The notes under the pieces are model-generated. The model saw nothing but the letters and a program-made list of their open reading frames with translations. It searched no databases and was not told the DNA's origin. This document shows positions 53,549-63,948 of a DNA stretch of 64,000 nt, piece after piece. The DNA comes from Ktedonobacteria bacterium brp13 (GTDB lineage Bacteria > Chloroflexota > Ktedonobacteria > Ktedonobacterales > Ktedonobacteraceae). A program made the position numbers and the translations under genes. The DNA is taken from positions 1,922,001 through 1,986,000 of the forward strand of contig AP024096.1 in NCBI GenBank assembly GCA_015099395.1, in the 5' to 3' direction. How positions within the stretch are numbered: position 1 is the stretch's first letter; each line of letters starts with the position of its first letter.

Positions 53549-53839
53549 CATATCGGCGACGAGATGCAGCCTTATGAGCGCCTTCTCGGAGATGCTATAC
53601 GAGGCGATCCAATGCTTTTTGTACGTGAAGATACCGTCGAGGCGGCGTGGAATGTCGTCGATCCGATTCTGGGTAACGTCACCCCTCTCTTTCCATACGA
53701 CCCCAATACCTGGGGACCCACCGAGGCCGAGCGGATCATAGCACGCGACGGCGGCTGGCACAATCCACTCCCAACTACACACGAAGAAAGTTCCCACTAT
53801 CACAACCGGAGCACCTGTATAGGAGAAAAGAAAAGATGA
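53549..53839 (+). pseudogene. zwf: Glucose-6-phosphate dehydrogenase, C-terminal fragment
   Basis: The frame reads MQPYERLLGDAIRGDPMLFV, REDTVEAAWNVVDPILG, PLFPYDPNTWGPTEAERIIA and DGGWHNP, the conserved C-terminus of bacterial G6PD (about 480-510 aa). The N-terminal coenzyme and catalytic regions are replaced by the MITE, so the gene is dead. The stop overlaps the GH65 start (53836-53839, ATGA), showing the two once formed an operon. The loss would affect NADPH supply unless another copy exists. Confidence 0.85.
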
Positions 53840-56259
53840 TAGAACATACCATGTTTCCTGTCGAGGATTGGAGCATTCACGAGAAAGATTTCTCTTTTGA
53901 TCTCCTGGCACAGACCGAGTCTCTTTTTGCGCTCTCGAATGGGCATATCGGGCTGCGTGGCAACCTTGATGAGGGAGAGCCGTACGGCCTTCCTGGCACC
54001 TATCTGAACTCTGTCTACGAACTCCGTCCGCTCCCTTATGCGGAGACGCAATATGGCTCTCCAGAATCCAGTCAAACGGTAATCAATGTCACCAATGGCA
54101 AGCTGATCCGTCTTCTGATCGGCGATGAACCCTTTGATCTTCGCTATGGCAAGATTCAGAGCCACGAGCGAGAACTGGATATGCGCGACGGCGTGCTCCG
54201 CCGTAATGTTTGCTGGACCTCACCAGCAGGGCGGACGGTGAAGGTCTCGTCTGTACGCATGGTCTCTTTCAAGTTGCGGAGCATTGTTGCGATTAGCTAT
54301 GAAGTGGAAGTACTCGATGCACCCAGCCATATTGTGCTTCAGTCGGAACTGGTCGCCAATGAGGAACAATCCGGATTGGGACAGGACCCCCGCTCTACGA
54401 CCGCTATAACGCCCCCACTTGTGAGTGAGGAGCATCTGGCTCACGACACCATTGGCCTGCTCATCCACCATACCCAGGCCAGCCAGCTCCGGATCGGAGC
54501 AGCGATGGACCACTCTATTGAGGGCGGAGCCGAGACGACGATCGCCTCCGAATCCTCCCCCGACGTCGCTCGTCTGACGATTGCTACATTGCTCAAGCCC
54601 GGTGAGCGGATACGCCTTGTGAAGTTCATTGCCTACGGATGGTCGAGTGAGCGTTCTCGCTCAGCACTCCATGACCAGGTTCGTGCCGCTCTTTCTTCAG
54701 CTAAGATGTTTGGTTGGGACGGCTTGCTCGCTGCACAACGCGCCTATCTGGATCAATTATGGCATAGCGCATCAGTTGAGATCGATGGAGATCCGGAGAT
54801 TCAACAGGCGGTGCGCTTCGCTCTCTTCCATACGATACAAGCAGGCAGCCGTGGCGAACGTCGACAGATACCTGCAAAAGGGCTCACTGGCACTGGCTAC
54901 GAAGGGCATACCTTCTGGGATACGGAAATCTTTGTCTTGCCGGTCATAACGTTGATATCCCCTCAACCTGCCGCCAGTGTGCTACGTTGGCGCCATTCGA
55001 CGCTTGATCTCGCCAAAAAGCGCGCACAACTGCTCGGTCTGGAAGGTGCTGCTTTTCCCTGGCGCACAATCCATGGCGAAGAATGTTCAGGATACTGGCT
55101 CGCGGGCACTGCTGCATTCCATATCAACGCGGATATTGCCTATGCAGTCATCAAATATATTGAGGCGACCGATGATACGGCTTTTGAGGAGGAGATCGGC
55201 CTCGAATTGCTGGTGGAGACGGCCCGGCTGTGGTTGTCGCTCGGCCACTATGCTCTTTCCGGGCAGTTTCGTATCGATGGCGTGACCGGGCCAGATGAGT
55301 ACAGTGCGCTTGCCAACTGCAATGTCTATACCAATCTGATGGCTCAACAGAATCTACGCGCAGCCGGGGATGCGGCCAAACGTCATCCTGAGAAGGCAAA
55401 ATCGCTGGCTGTGGACGATGCTGAGATCGCACGCTGGTACGATGCGGCCGAAAAGATGCATATTCCCTACAATGAGCGTCTGGGCGTGACTCCGCAGGCC
55501 GAGGCTTTTACGGACCTCGAAGTCTGGGACTTTGCACACACTCCTCCGGAGAAGTATCCTTTGTTTCTGCATTATCCCTATTTTGATCTGTATCATAAAC
55601 AGGTGATCAAGCAGGCGGATCTGGTACTGGCTATGTTGTTGTGTGGCAATGCTTTTACGCCTGAGCAGAAGGCGCGCAATTTCGCCTACTACGAGCCTCT
55701 CACGGTGCGCGATTCGTCGCTGTCGGCCTGCATCCAGGCGATCATCGCGGCTGAAGTGGGACAACTCCAGCTTGCTTACGATTATCTGGGTGAGGCCGCC
55801 CTGATGGATCTGGATAATCTGGAACATAATGTTCAGGATGGAGTGCATATCGCATCGCTGAGCGGATCATGGATGGCGCTGGTGATGGGCCTGGGTGGCA
55901 TGCGTACGCATAATGGCTCACTCTCCTTCGCACCCAGACTCCCGGAACAAATCGAGCGGCTCGCCTTCCGTATACAATTTCGGGGGCGCTGTCTTTCTGT
56001 TGAGGTGAAGGCGACAGAGGCAACGTATCGTCTGCTCGACGGGGTGCCCTTAATAGTGAAGCATTATGAAGATGAAATAACGCTTTCTGTGGATGCAGTG
56101 GTCACGCACCCAATCCAACCTATCAAAGTGGGTCCACGACCCACGCAACCGATGGGACGCGCTCCGCTCGAACGGGAAACACGTCGCAAGCGTCGACCGA
56201 CCTCTCGTTCTACCCACCGACCCTCGATTATGCATTCTACCCGGCGGCATCAGGAATGA
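53836..56259 (+). CDS. Glycoside hydrolase family 65 (maltose/trehalose/kojibiose phosphorylase-like)
   Basis: 807 aa, the usual length for GH65. ATG 53836 has AGGAGAAAAGAAAAG upstream and overlaps the zwf stop. N-terminal beta-sandwich (1-270), (alpha/alpha)6 barrel (320-700) and a C-terminal sheet. Catalytic acid Glu488 lies in DGVTGPDEYSALANCNVYTN. Phosphate/substrate residues are in GHTFWDTEIFVLPV and HNVQDGVHIASLSGSWMALV. These enzymes split alpha-linked disaccharides with phosphate to give beta-glucose 1-phosphate, or with water. The last ~40 residues are basic and low in complexity (RRKRRPTSRSTHRPS), unusual for the family. Linkage with zwf suggests sugar-phosphate catabolism. Confidence 0.92.
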   Translation: MIEHTMFPVEDWSIHEKDFSFDLLAQTESLFALSNGHIGLRGNLDEGEPYGLPGTYLNSVYELRPLPYAETQYGSPESSQTVINVTNGKLIRLLIGDEPFDLRYGKIQSHERELDMRDGVLRRNVCWTSPAGRTVKVSSVRMVSFKLRSIVAISYEVEVLDAPSHIVLQSELVANEEQSGLGQDPRSTTAITPPLVSEEHLAHDTIGLLIHHTQASQLRIGAAMDHSIEGGAETTIASESSPDVARLTIATLLKPGERIRLVKFIAYGWSSERSRSALHDQVRAALSSAKMFGWDGLLAAQRAYLDQLWHSASVEIDGDPEIQQAVRFALFHTIQAGSRGERRQIPAKGLTGTGYEGHTFWDTEIFVLPVITLISPQPAASVLRWRHSTLDLAKKRAQLLGLEGAAFPWRTIHGEECSGYWLAGTAAFHINADIAYAVIKYIEATDDTAFEEEIGLELLVETARLWLSLGHYALSGQFRIDGVTGPDEYSALANCNVYTNLMAQQNLRAAGDAAKRHPEKAKSLAVDDAEIARWYDAAEKMHIPYNERLGVTPQAEAFTDLEVWDFAHTPPEKYPLFLHYPYFDLYHKQVIKQADLVLAMLLCGNAFTPEQKARNFAYYEPLTVRDSSLSACIQAIIAAEVGQLQLAYDYLGEAALMDLDNLEHNVQDGVHIASLSGSWMALVMGLGGMRTHNGSLSFAPRLPEQIERLAFRIQFRGRCLSVEVKATEATYRLLDGVPLIVKHYEDEITLSVDAVVTHPIQPIKVGPRPTQPMGRAPLERETRRKRRPTSRSTHRPSIMHSTRRHQE

Positions 56260-56791
56260 TTGCGGCTTATCTTCAATTACAAAGCAAACGCTGTAGTACC
56301 ATCTCCAGGAGGCTACGAAGTGCAAAATTTACACCTACGGGGAGAATAGTGAGCAAGAACGAATTGGATCTCACGGACAAATAAAGGCTAGTAGCCCTTC
56401 TAGGGAAGATACATCTTTCCCTAATCGGAGTCGTTGAAAGTGGTCCCGGAAAGTGGTCCCGGCTGGTAAATGTGCGATTTTACCCATTTTATGACAAAAA
56501 TCGTGAAGCATATTCTGGCAGTGATTGTGGATTGTACCTGAGTCTGTCGCATGACCAACATGAGTGTGGCGCAGCCAGGCTCACCAGTACAAATGCTCTC
56601 GTGAAGCGCATTCATGGCTTCTGAGAAACTGCTGACAGCACTATCTCACTGATGCAGTTCTTTCTTATTCATGCGGCCTTACAAGCCATCCCACGCGACT
56701 TGTTGCACATGCGCCACACTTTGGCTGAATTTGCAATCTTTGTGAACAATGAACTGTCCGAATTGGTCAAGATCAATGTCAAATCACAGTA
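56260..56791. other. Intergenic region with a 13-bp tandem repeat
   Basis: No gene recognised. gaaagtggtcccg occurs twice in tandem at 56436-56461. An imperfect hairpin around tagggaagatacatctttcc (56401) may end the GH65 transcript. Confidence 0.4.
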
Positions 56792-57391
56792 TTACAGCAG
56801 CTGTCCCAATATAGCAGCATCAGACCAGGCCATGCGGTGGCTGAGTACACAGCTCCCACCAGGGAACGGCCCATGCTCATGGAGCGAGATTTCAGCATCT
56901 CTCCCTCCGCACTCTCTATAGAACGTCTGTGCTGCTGTACTCTGATCAATCACCCAAAGATAGAACCGAGTATCTGTCGGTCGGCACCGTGTCAACTCAC
57001 GCGCTGCTGCGGTCAGCAAACGGCGACCAATCCCGTACCGCTTGAGCTGGTAGGCCACGTGCAAGTTGTCCAAGAGTGCGCCCCAATCTGGATCCTTGTC
57101 CAGAATCATGTGGACGAAACCAACCACCTCACCGTTGCGGTCAGCGACAAGAGTGAAGTGATTCGCGTTGGTGGCCGTTAGCCGTTCGCTCCAGATCATC
57201 CTGCGTTCAGCAACCACCTCACCATCAAGAAATGCATCACTGAACGCTCCCCGATAGTGCCGTCGCCAACTATCAGCATGGAGGGCGGCAATAGCCTCGA
57301 TATCATTGGAGGAAGCATTCCTCAATATGATCTCCCGTTGTAAAAAGCCCTGCGTCGTATCGTCTTCTGCCATGCTCACAGGTTGCTCCAT
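56792..57391 (-). CDS. GNAT-family N-acetyltransferase
   Basis: 199 aa. ATG 57391 is used; Met7 at 57373 is an alternative. Motif A is NLHVAYQLKRYGIGRRLLTA (Q/R-x-x-G-x-G/A), preceded by HFTLVADRNGEVVGFVHMIL and followed by FYLWVIDQSTAAQTFYRECG, a standard single-domain GNAT. The N-terminal helix shows IEAIAALHADSWRRHYRG. Similar to acetyltransferases acting on small amines or ribosomal substrates; acceptor unknown. A single gene, not in an operon. Confidence 0.87.
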   Translation of the reverse strand: MEQPVSMAEDDTTQGFLQREIILRNASSNDIEAIAALHADSWRRHYRGAFSDAFLDGEVVAERRMIWSERLTATNANHFTLVADRNGEVVGFVHMILDKDPDWGALLDNLHVAYQLKRYGIGRRLLTAAARELTRCRPTDTRFYLWVIDQSTAAQTFYRECGGRDAEISLHEHGPFPGGSCVLSHRMAWSDAAILGQLL

Positions 57392-57699
57392 TCTTCTGCT
57401 TCAATCCAGATCTTATAGCTCTGGCGTTCTTTTTTCATTTCTCTCTTCTCCTATCATTAACGACGAGAGCGTACAGGCGGGAGTGCTCCTGTAGAGTACC
57501 CTGCCTCCCCCCTTCCCGTCTAGCTTTTCTTGCAAGGGCCTCCTAGCATAGCTTCTCTCTCTTTTCAGTTCAAGAGGGACAGAGGGACAGGGGTGTAAAT
57601 ATTGGGGAGGCAGTGAATCCGAAGGATGTAGAAATACGGGGTCCCCAAATGGTACGTTTGGGTTAGATTCCTACTCCGACTTTCTGTTCCAACCATGGG
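57392..57699. other. Intergenic region up to the IS1182-like insertion
   Basis: About 300 bp. From a stop at 57629 an open frame (KYGVPKWYVWVRFLLRLSVP) runs into the IS target ATGGG and continues after the IS at 61595, so the tail of this region may be the start of an interrupted frame. Nothing else is seen. Confidence 0.35.
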
Positions 57700-58703
57700 C
57701 CCACGATATGCGCAACGAGATGACAACAAGCGAGCAGCATAGAGCATAGTAACAGAGAGAAATGAGAAAAATATTGTAAAAAAGACAAAAATGTGTCTCC
57801 TTATAAGAAAGAAAAACAAGTATTTCCAATAAGGAGGACACACAACCAGTATGACGCATTCTTCTGTAAAAATCCAGATTGCGCCTTCGTCTGTTCCCAC
57901 TACGCCCTCATGGTTTGGTGAGGTGACCGTTCTTGCTCATGTGCTTACTCAGTTGGGCGTTCTGGATGCCATCCAGCAACGGGTGCAGTTTGCCCGCGCT
58001 CGGTTTGGCCACTACGACACGATTGACTTTGTCGTCGTCCTCATCGGCTATGCGGTGAGTGGAGAACCCACCTTAAAAGCGTTTTATGAGCGCCTTTGTC
58101 CCTTTGCTTCCACCTTTATGGCCCTCTTTGGCCGCAACGACCTTCCCTGTCATTCCACCCTCAGCCGTTTTCTCGCGGCTTTTGATCAGCCGAGTGTCGA
58201 AGCCCTCCGGCTCCTCTTTCAAGAGGACCTGGTGACACGATCCACGTTCGGTTCTCCACCGGGTGGGCTGTGGGACCGCCTGGGACATCATTGGCTCCTG
58301 GTCGATATCGATGGGACCAAGCAGACAGCACGGCAGCGGGCACTTCCCCAGACACAAGACCTTCCTGCCCCTCACCGCCGTTTTGATCACGTCTGCGCCA
58401 AAGGCTATTTCGGGCGCAAAAGAGGGCAAGTAGGACGCACCAGGACGACGGTGTTGCAGCCGTACACCCATCAATGGCTTGGCACCTTTTCTGGTCCAGG
58501 AAACGGCAAGTACCGAGAAGAATTGCGACAAGCCCTGAGGGCCATCACGGCGTATGCGGCGGCAGTTGAACTTCCCCTCTCTCACGTCATCGTGAGAGTC
58601 GATGGATTGTATGGAAACACGGTTCCGTTACAGGAGATTCTTTCGAGCCAATGTGGAGTGATTGGACGGAGCAAACAGTATGCCTGGCTTGATCTACCAG
58701 AAG

Positions 58704-60245
58704 TGTATGGATTTCCCACATCGTCAGGCAACCCCGGTCAACACATCGTGCACTACGGAGAAGCAACCGCAGCCATCCGATACCTCCGTTCTTGCAGGGA
58801 ACGCAAACGAGCCTGTGCGCGGGCTTGATGGAGCATATGGGTCAGGAACTGCTCAAATGAGAGGGCATGTCCCACCAGCCCGCGCAGGGGGATTTCTTTG
58901 ATAAGGCATTGTTCATGCAAGATGTGCACACACCGCCTTTGCGCATCCAGATGCAAGACCAGATGATGGCCGACCAGGTGGGAAGAGACGTAATAGCGTT
59001 TGAGGTCCAGGCTGACCATCCCATGACGGTCCACTTTGCGCTCCAGATGCAGCCCATCAAGTTGGTTCAGCCAGCCATCTGGATCCACGATGGGTGGCAG
59101 CGCTGGCAAGGAGGGCAGATGGGGGAATGCCGTCAACGGGGGTCGATTGCCACACGCGAGCCCTTGATGCGGGCGTTCTCTATTGTAGTGTTGTACAAAG
59201 CTTTGTGTAACCACGTTCGCTTGCTCCAAGGTACCAGGCCGCTCTATCGCGAGACACTCCTCTTGATAGGTGCGATGGTAGCGCTCGACAAAGCCGTTCT
59301 GTTGCGGATGATGGGGCGCACAGATCTGGATGTCAATCCCCAAGCAGGCCCCAAAGCGGATCAGTGCCGCCGGAAAATCACTGCCCGCCGGACTGCCCAC
59401 CCAGCGGGGATCCCGATCCAGGGTGATCTGTTGGGGGCGGCCATACTTCGCCAACGTGCTTGCGAGCGCTTGTAAGGCCGTTTCCGCCGTGAAATCGGAA
59501 CGCACATGGGCATCAAGGAGCACGGAGGTGCCGACATCAATGATATTGAGCGTCTCGACCACATGTTGCTGCTTGCCATCTGGATCAGCAGGCACCGCGC
59601 TCACATCTTTGAAATCAATTTGCCAGCAGATCATGGGCGCAGGGCGCTCCATGGGCTCATGGACCGGTTGCTTGCGCAGAGCGATGCGATCGTTGGCTTT
59701 GAGGATGCGATAAATGGTCTTACACGAGGGGAGAGGCAACTGAAAAAACAGCATGAGCGGATCACGGGCGAGATAGTAGTGAATGGCTTCTGGACCAGGA
59801 ACGCGTCGCAAGCCTTCGGGGGGCTGATCCCGAATGGCGAGAACCTCTTGGATGACCGTGGGTGGCGTTGTGGGCGAAGGGGTCTTGCGAGCTCGCGAGT
59901 GGCCTTGCAGGATGTGTTCCAAGGGAATAGCCTGGGCGAATTCCTCGCGAAAGCGCGTGAGCCATTTGTCCACCCAACTGGTGGAACCGCCAAGCGCGGC
60001 AGCAAGCTCGGCGTGGGACCACTCAGGATGCTGCTGATGCAACAGATACAAATTGGCACGGGCTGCATAGTATGATGAGAGCATGATGGATACACCTTTC
60101 TGCAATAGATTGATCATCTTTTGTTGTGTAGTGTAGTGTAGTGTACCGTCTTTTTCCTGTTTGGGTCAGCGTCGATATCCATCACCCCTCCCTTGCTTCA
60201 CGATGTGCTGACCGGGGTTGCCTGACGATGTGGGAAATCCATACA
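58704..60245 (-). mobile_element. rve-type IS (IS481-like) with AGAAG target duplication
   Basis: 1542 bp, ends tgtatggatttcccacatcg and the inverted copy to 60245, giving TG...CA termini and ~40-bp imperfect inverted repeats. AGAAG is duplicated at 58699-58703 and 60246-60250. One integrase-like gene on the minus strand. A related element is at 62438-63948. Confidence 0.92.
58753..60084 (-). CDS. rve-type DDE transposase (IS481-like)
   Basis: 443 aa from ATG 60084 (AAAGGTG about 9 nt upstream). N-terminal HTH region (HPEWSHAELAAALGGSTSWV), then the integrase core with ICWQIDFKDVSAVPADPDGK (first Asp), ITLDRDPRWVGSPAGSDFPA (second Asp) and PQQNGFVERYHRTYQEECLA (Glu), and a C-terminal beta domain (SLDLKRYYVSSHLVGHHLVL). 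Intact and similar in order and length to the gene at 62492. It forms the only gene of the inner IS. Confidence 0.92.
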   Translation of the reverse strand: MLSSYYAARANLYLLHQQHPEWSHAELAAALGGSTSWVDKWLTRFREEFAQAIPLEHILQGHSRARKTPSPTTPPTVIQEVLAIRDQPPEGLRRVPGPEAIHYYLARDPLMLFFQLPLPSCKTIYRILKANDRIALRKQPVHEPMERPAPMICWQIDFKDVSAVPADPDGKQQHVVETLNIIDVGTSVLLDAHVRSDFTAETALQALASTLAKYGRPQQITLDRDPRWVGSPAGSDFPAALIRFGACLGIDIQICAPHHPQQNGFVERYHRTYQEECLAIERPGTLEQANVVTQSFVQHYNRERPHQGLACGNRPPLTAFPHLPSLPALPPIVDPDGWLNQLDGLHLERKVDRHGMVSLDLKRYYVSSHLVGHHLVLHLDAQRRCVHILHEQCLIKEIPLRGLVGHALSFEQFLTHMLHQARAQARLRSLQERRYRMAAVASP

Positions 60246-61594
60246 AGAAGTCCAAACCCGACTCCAATCAACTCCTGATGGGCAGATCACTCATCCTGAA
60301 AGCGGAACCATTCGCGATCTCTACGATTGCCTTGCCGTGCCACTCACCCCAGAAGGGCCTATGATTCGCCTCCTTGTTGCCACTCATCCCGCTGGTGATC
60401 ACAAACCGGCCATTGGAGTGGTCCGCAACGAGACGGTCTACGAACTGTTCTACACGACGTTGCCACCATATGCCTTTCTTGCCTCAGATGTACTGCATTT
60501 GTATCTGCATCGTGGCTCGTTTGAGACAGTCCTCTCAGACGAAGATCAAGAGCAAGACGCAGATCGTTGGGTGTCTCGCACGCCCTGCGGTCAGGATTGC
60601 TGGCAAGTCATCTCGCAGTGGGTGTGGAATCTCCGCTTAGAACTTGGGCAACAGCTCACACCTACCGCCATGCGTGTGACAGAATTTTCCCCAGCTCAAT
60701 CAGTTGAGCCTGCTGCGGTGGTTGAACCTGCTGCGGTGGTTGAACCCATAGCGTATGGTCCTCCTCAATGGGCCCATCGATCATTCACCAAAGGATTTGC
60801 TGGCTCCGATTTTGTGCTCCAACCCGATGGCACCTTACGCTGTCCGGCTGATCACCCCTTAACGCTGCAAGAGCGCAGACCTGAGCGCAACGGCTCTGTA
60901 CGCATGGTCTATGGTGCTCGTGCGTGTCATTGCCGTCCCTGTTCTCTTCGCGATCAGTGTCAAGAATCCACAACAACGAGGAAGCCTCGGCAAGTCAGCG
61001 CCGTTGTTTGGCCCACCACCTCCGACCCGTTTGCTTCGACAGCGCCTCCACCTCCCCCCATTGAAACTTCACCGATGTTGCGTAAGCCTCTCCCTGCTCC
61101 ACCTCCTCCGGAACCCGCTCCGTTCCCAGTCCTGTGGGGTGATTGGCCACGCTGTTCCATCCGGCGTCGCTGGTTTCAGTTGCTTCGCTCACAAACCGTT
61201 CTTCTTTCTCCTGAGACAGTTCCGTTGGAGAAGAAACCAGCCAGCAAACCGTCAGACAGACACACCAGAGCACAACGTGCGCATTGGCGTTTGAACTGGA
61301 ATGAGCGTCTTGCTTGTAACGCTCGTTCCTCTAGCGCTCCACCGCTTTCTATTACTCTTCATGGCCTTCCCGCCACCTTTGCCCAGTTCTTTGACTTTGC
61401 TCTCGTGACGGCTGACTAAAACACGGCCTGTTTATTCTTTCTGGATACACTCAGCTTGCTCCTCTTTCTACCATCCACTTTCTTCTATGTAGCTCGTCTT
61501 TTCGCTCCATTTTCCTTTTTTGACGCTTGATAGGCCCTCCTCTATTTCTTTACTGCTTGCTTGTTTTGTTTTATCTCATTGCGCATATCGTGGG

Positions 61595-61905
61595 ATGGGC
61601 AAACCCCAAGATCCACAGAATCGGAAGAAGTCAGGGTCACAAATCTGTCGATTAGCTGGATACACATCACATGCCCCTTGGATGAGTGCTATCCAGGACG
61701 AACGTTTTGTAGCGGCTGTACAGGCTCTGGGCGTTCCCATCCGACAACATCACTTAGTCTCGCACATTGAGGTGAAGCCTGCCATCAATATTGAAGATGA
61801 GTTGGTAAAGGATGTGTGCGATATCCGCCGCATCAAACACGATTACCCTAAACATGTAGCGCCAACGACCTACGAGGTAGATTTCTCTTGGATTATCTGG
61901 TTGCG
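61595..61905 (+). other. Unrecognised reading frame, continuation of an IS-interrupted frame
   Basis: After the IS the frame gives GKPQDPQNRKKSGSQICRLA, YTSHAPWMSAIQDERFVAAV, QALGVPIRQHHLVSHIEVKP and IRRIKHDYPKHVAPTTYEVD before merging with the TnpB-element left end. Removing the IS and one ATGGG joins it to KYGVPKWYVWVRFLLRLSVP upstream. Composition is protein-like, with several basic and aromatic residues, but no family is recognised. Confidence 0.4.
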
Positions 61906-62437
61906 GCGTAAAACCCCTGGCTTGAGACATGGGGATAGAAGCCGCTTCCTTGTGAAGATCTCGGGTATGGTGGTACTATTGACTATTGACAGGCATTGCA
62001 CAACATGATATAAATGTTCCAGACAAGAAGTGCGTCAGAACGACACGCTTCTTCCGGTGGCAGAAGAAGAGGAAGTAGGGAACGGAGGGGAAGTCAGCGG
62101 TGAGTGAGACGAAGCGGGCGTATCGGTATCGGTTCTACCCAACCGATGAACAGAGCACGATCCTGGCTCAAACCTTTGGCTGTGTCCGCTTTGTGTATAA
62201 TGACGGACTGCAGACCCGTTCGCTGGCCTACAAAGAGCGCGGAGAGAAACTCTCCTATGGAGATCTCTCGGCGCGGTTACCTCACCTCAAGCAAACGTAT
62301 CCCTGGCTGGCCGATGTTTCAAGTGTGCCCCTTCAGCAAGCGCTCAGGCATCTCAATACGGCCTTTGAAAACTTCTTTGCAGGGCGTGCCAGGTATCCTC
62401 GTTTCAAGTGCAAGCAGAATAAGCAATCAGCCACCTA

Positions 62438-63948
62438 TGTATGCATGTGAGACCGCGTCCCCCAAGGAGTTTCACCACCTCGTGTCCCTCATTAAGAAGA
62501 GCTCAGGGCGCGCACGCGTTGCTGTCGCTCCTGCAAGGAGCGAAGACGATGTTCGGATCGTGCCTGTTCTTGGATCTGCTGCACGTAGGTCGCAAACGAA
62601 AGAGGCGTGGTTGACCAGGACACCACAGGAAGCACTTTGATGATCTGTCCTTCTGCCAGCAGTACCAGGTGCGCTTCCTCCGCGTTCAGGTGCACAGTGA
62701 TGACCTGCCCCCGCCAGGCCTTGCCCACGTAGTAATGATTGAGATCCAACGTGATGCGACCGGCGGCATCGACGCGACGGCAAAAGACCTGTTGTGGTTC
62801 CTGGCGCAACCACGCCAACGGATCGACCTGGGTGGGCAGCGGTGGTAACGGGGTCGCCTGGGCGACCCTCTCGGCTGGAGGTCGATCCAGGAGCGCTCGT
62901 CCTTGATGCGGTCGCTCGTGGTTGTAAAAGGCCTCAAATGTGCTGAGGGCTTCCTGGGTCTGCAGCTGCGTGGTGGGACGTTCAAACTGCAGACACTCTT
63001 GATTGAGCGTGCGATGAAAGCGTTCGACGTAGGCATTTTGCTGAGGATGATGCGGATCACAGACCTGCATCTGGATGCCCAGACAAGCACCAAAACGCAG
63101 CAGCGCGGAACGAAAATCGCTGCCCTGAGGACTCCCGACAAAGCGGGGATCGCGGTCCAAGGTGATCTGGCGTGGCACGCCCCAGCGCTCCATGGCATGG
63201 ACCAGGGCTTCAATCACGGTTTCCGCGGTAAAGTCACTGCGCACTTCGGCGTGCAGCCAGAACGAAGACCCTTGATCGACCACGTTGAAGATTTCCAGGC
63301 GATGCTGCTGTTTGCCCTGGGGATCGATCTCGGCACTGCTGACATCCTTGAAATCCACTTGCCACTGACGCAACGGCTCAACGGGATCCAGGGGCTCATG
63401 GTGGGAAGGATGTCGAGGAACGATATACTGAAGCAGGCGTAAATAGTGATAGATGGTGCTACTTGCCGGAGGCACATAGCTTTCCTCTTCGGCATGGACC
63501 TGCCGTTGCAAATAGCTGCGAATGGTGCGTGGACCAGCCACCCGATGCAGTTGCTCGGGAAGCTGTTCGCGCAGGGTCGCAATCTGGAAAATCTCGTCAA
63601 GCGAGAGATGGGGAGGTGGCGTTTTGCGGGCACAGGAGTGCCCTTGTAAGATGAGATACACGTCGTCAAAAGGAGCGTCCAGATAGGGGCGAAGGCGACG
63701 GCGCCAGTCTTTGACCCAACTGAGGGACATGCCCGTCTCTTTGGCCAGGTGCGCTTGCGTCCACTCAGGATGACGTTGCAACAAGGTATACAACAAAAAG
63801 CGTTTGGGGTATGATTCATGCATGGCGATACTCCCTGATCTCTTCATCGATGAACAACTTTTGCACAGAGTGTATCGCCGTTTGCTTGGCATTTCCAGGG
63901 GCACGAGGTGGTAAGACTCTCTGGGGGACGCGGTCTCACATGCATACA
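62438..63948 (-). mobile_element. rve-type IS with ACCTA target duplication
   Basis: 1511 bp, tips tgtatgcatgtgagaccgcg (62438) and inverted copy to 63948, TG...CA ends and ~50-bp imperfect repeats. ACCTA is duplicated at 62433-62437 and 63949-63953. It sits inside tnpB. Relative of the element at 58704-60245 with different ends. Confidence 0.93.
62492..63823 (-). CDS. rve-type DDE transposase (IS481-like), second type
   Basis: 443 aa. ATG 63823 follows AGGGAG by 8 nt; the longer open frame reads into the IS end and tnpB. HTH: HPEWTQAHLAKETGMSLSWV. Catalytic residues: WQVDFKDVSSAEIDPQGK (Asp), ITLDRDPRFVGSPQGSDFRS (Asp), PQQNAYVERFHRTLNQECLQ (Glu). C-terminal domain: TLDLNHYYVGKAWRGQVITV. 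Same length and order as the gene at 58753 but clearly diverged. Uninterrupted, and its perfect target duplication suggests it has moved recently. Confidence 0.93.
   Translation of the reverse strand: MHESYPKRFLLYTLLQRHPEWTQAHLAKETGMSLSWVKDWRRRLRPYLDAPFDDVYLILQGHSCARKTPPPHLSLDEIFQIATLREQLPEQLHRVAGPRTIRSYLQRQVHAEEESYVPPASSTIYHYLRLLQYIVPRHPSHHEPLDPVEPLRQWQVDFKDVSSAEIDPQGKQQHRLEIFNVVDQGSSFWLHAEVRSDFTAETVIEALVHAMERWGVPRQITLDRDPRFVGSPQGSDFRSALLRFGACLGIQMQVCDPHHPQQNAYVERFHRTLNQECLQFERPTTQLQTQEALSTFEAFYNHERPHQGRALLDRPPAERVAQATPLPPLPTQVDPLAWLRQEPQQVFCRRVDAAGRITLDLNHYYVGKAWRGQVITVHLNAEEAHLVLLAEGQIIKVLPVVSWSTTPLSFATYVQQIQEQARSEHRLRSLQERQQRVRALSSS

Larger units (their letters stand above)
57851..61419 (+). 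pseudogene. IS1182-like transposase, interrupted by an IS
   Basis: Two parts, 57851-58703 and 60251-61419, rejoin exactly when the inserted IS and one AGAAG copy are removed (LDLPE-V-QTRLQST). The restored protein is about 673 aa. N-terminal part: QFARARFGHYDTIDFVVVLI, LLVDIDGTKQTARQRALPQT, VIVRVDGLYGNTVPL. C-terminal part: PMIRLLVATHPAGDHKPAIG, a cysteine motif ARACHCRPCSLRDQCQES, and a proline-rich linker near the end. The cysteine cluster is the usual signature of IS1182-type transposases. Function returns only if the inner IS excises precisely. Confidence 0.85.
57700..61594 (+). mobile_element. IS1182-like element, copy 2, with a nested IS
   Basis: Tips cccacgatatgcgcaacgag (57700) and ctcattgcgcatatcgtggg (to 61594), with an exact 5-bp target duplication ATGGG at 57695-57699 and 61595-61599. 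Without the inner IS and its duplication the element would be 2348 bp. The intact duplication shows insertion was simple and probably recent. Confidence 0.85.
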
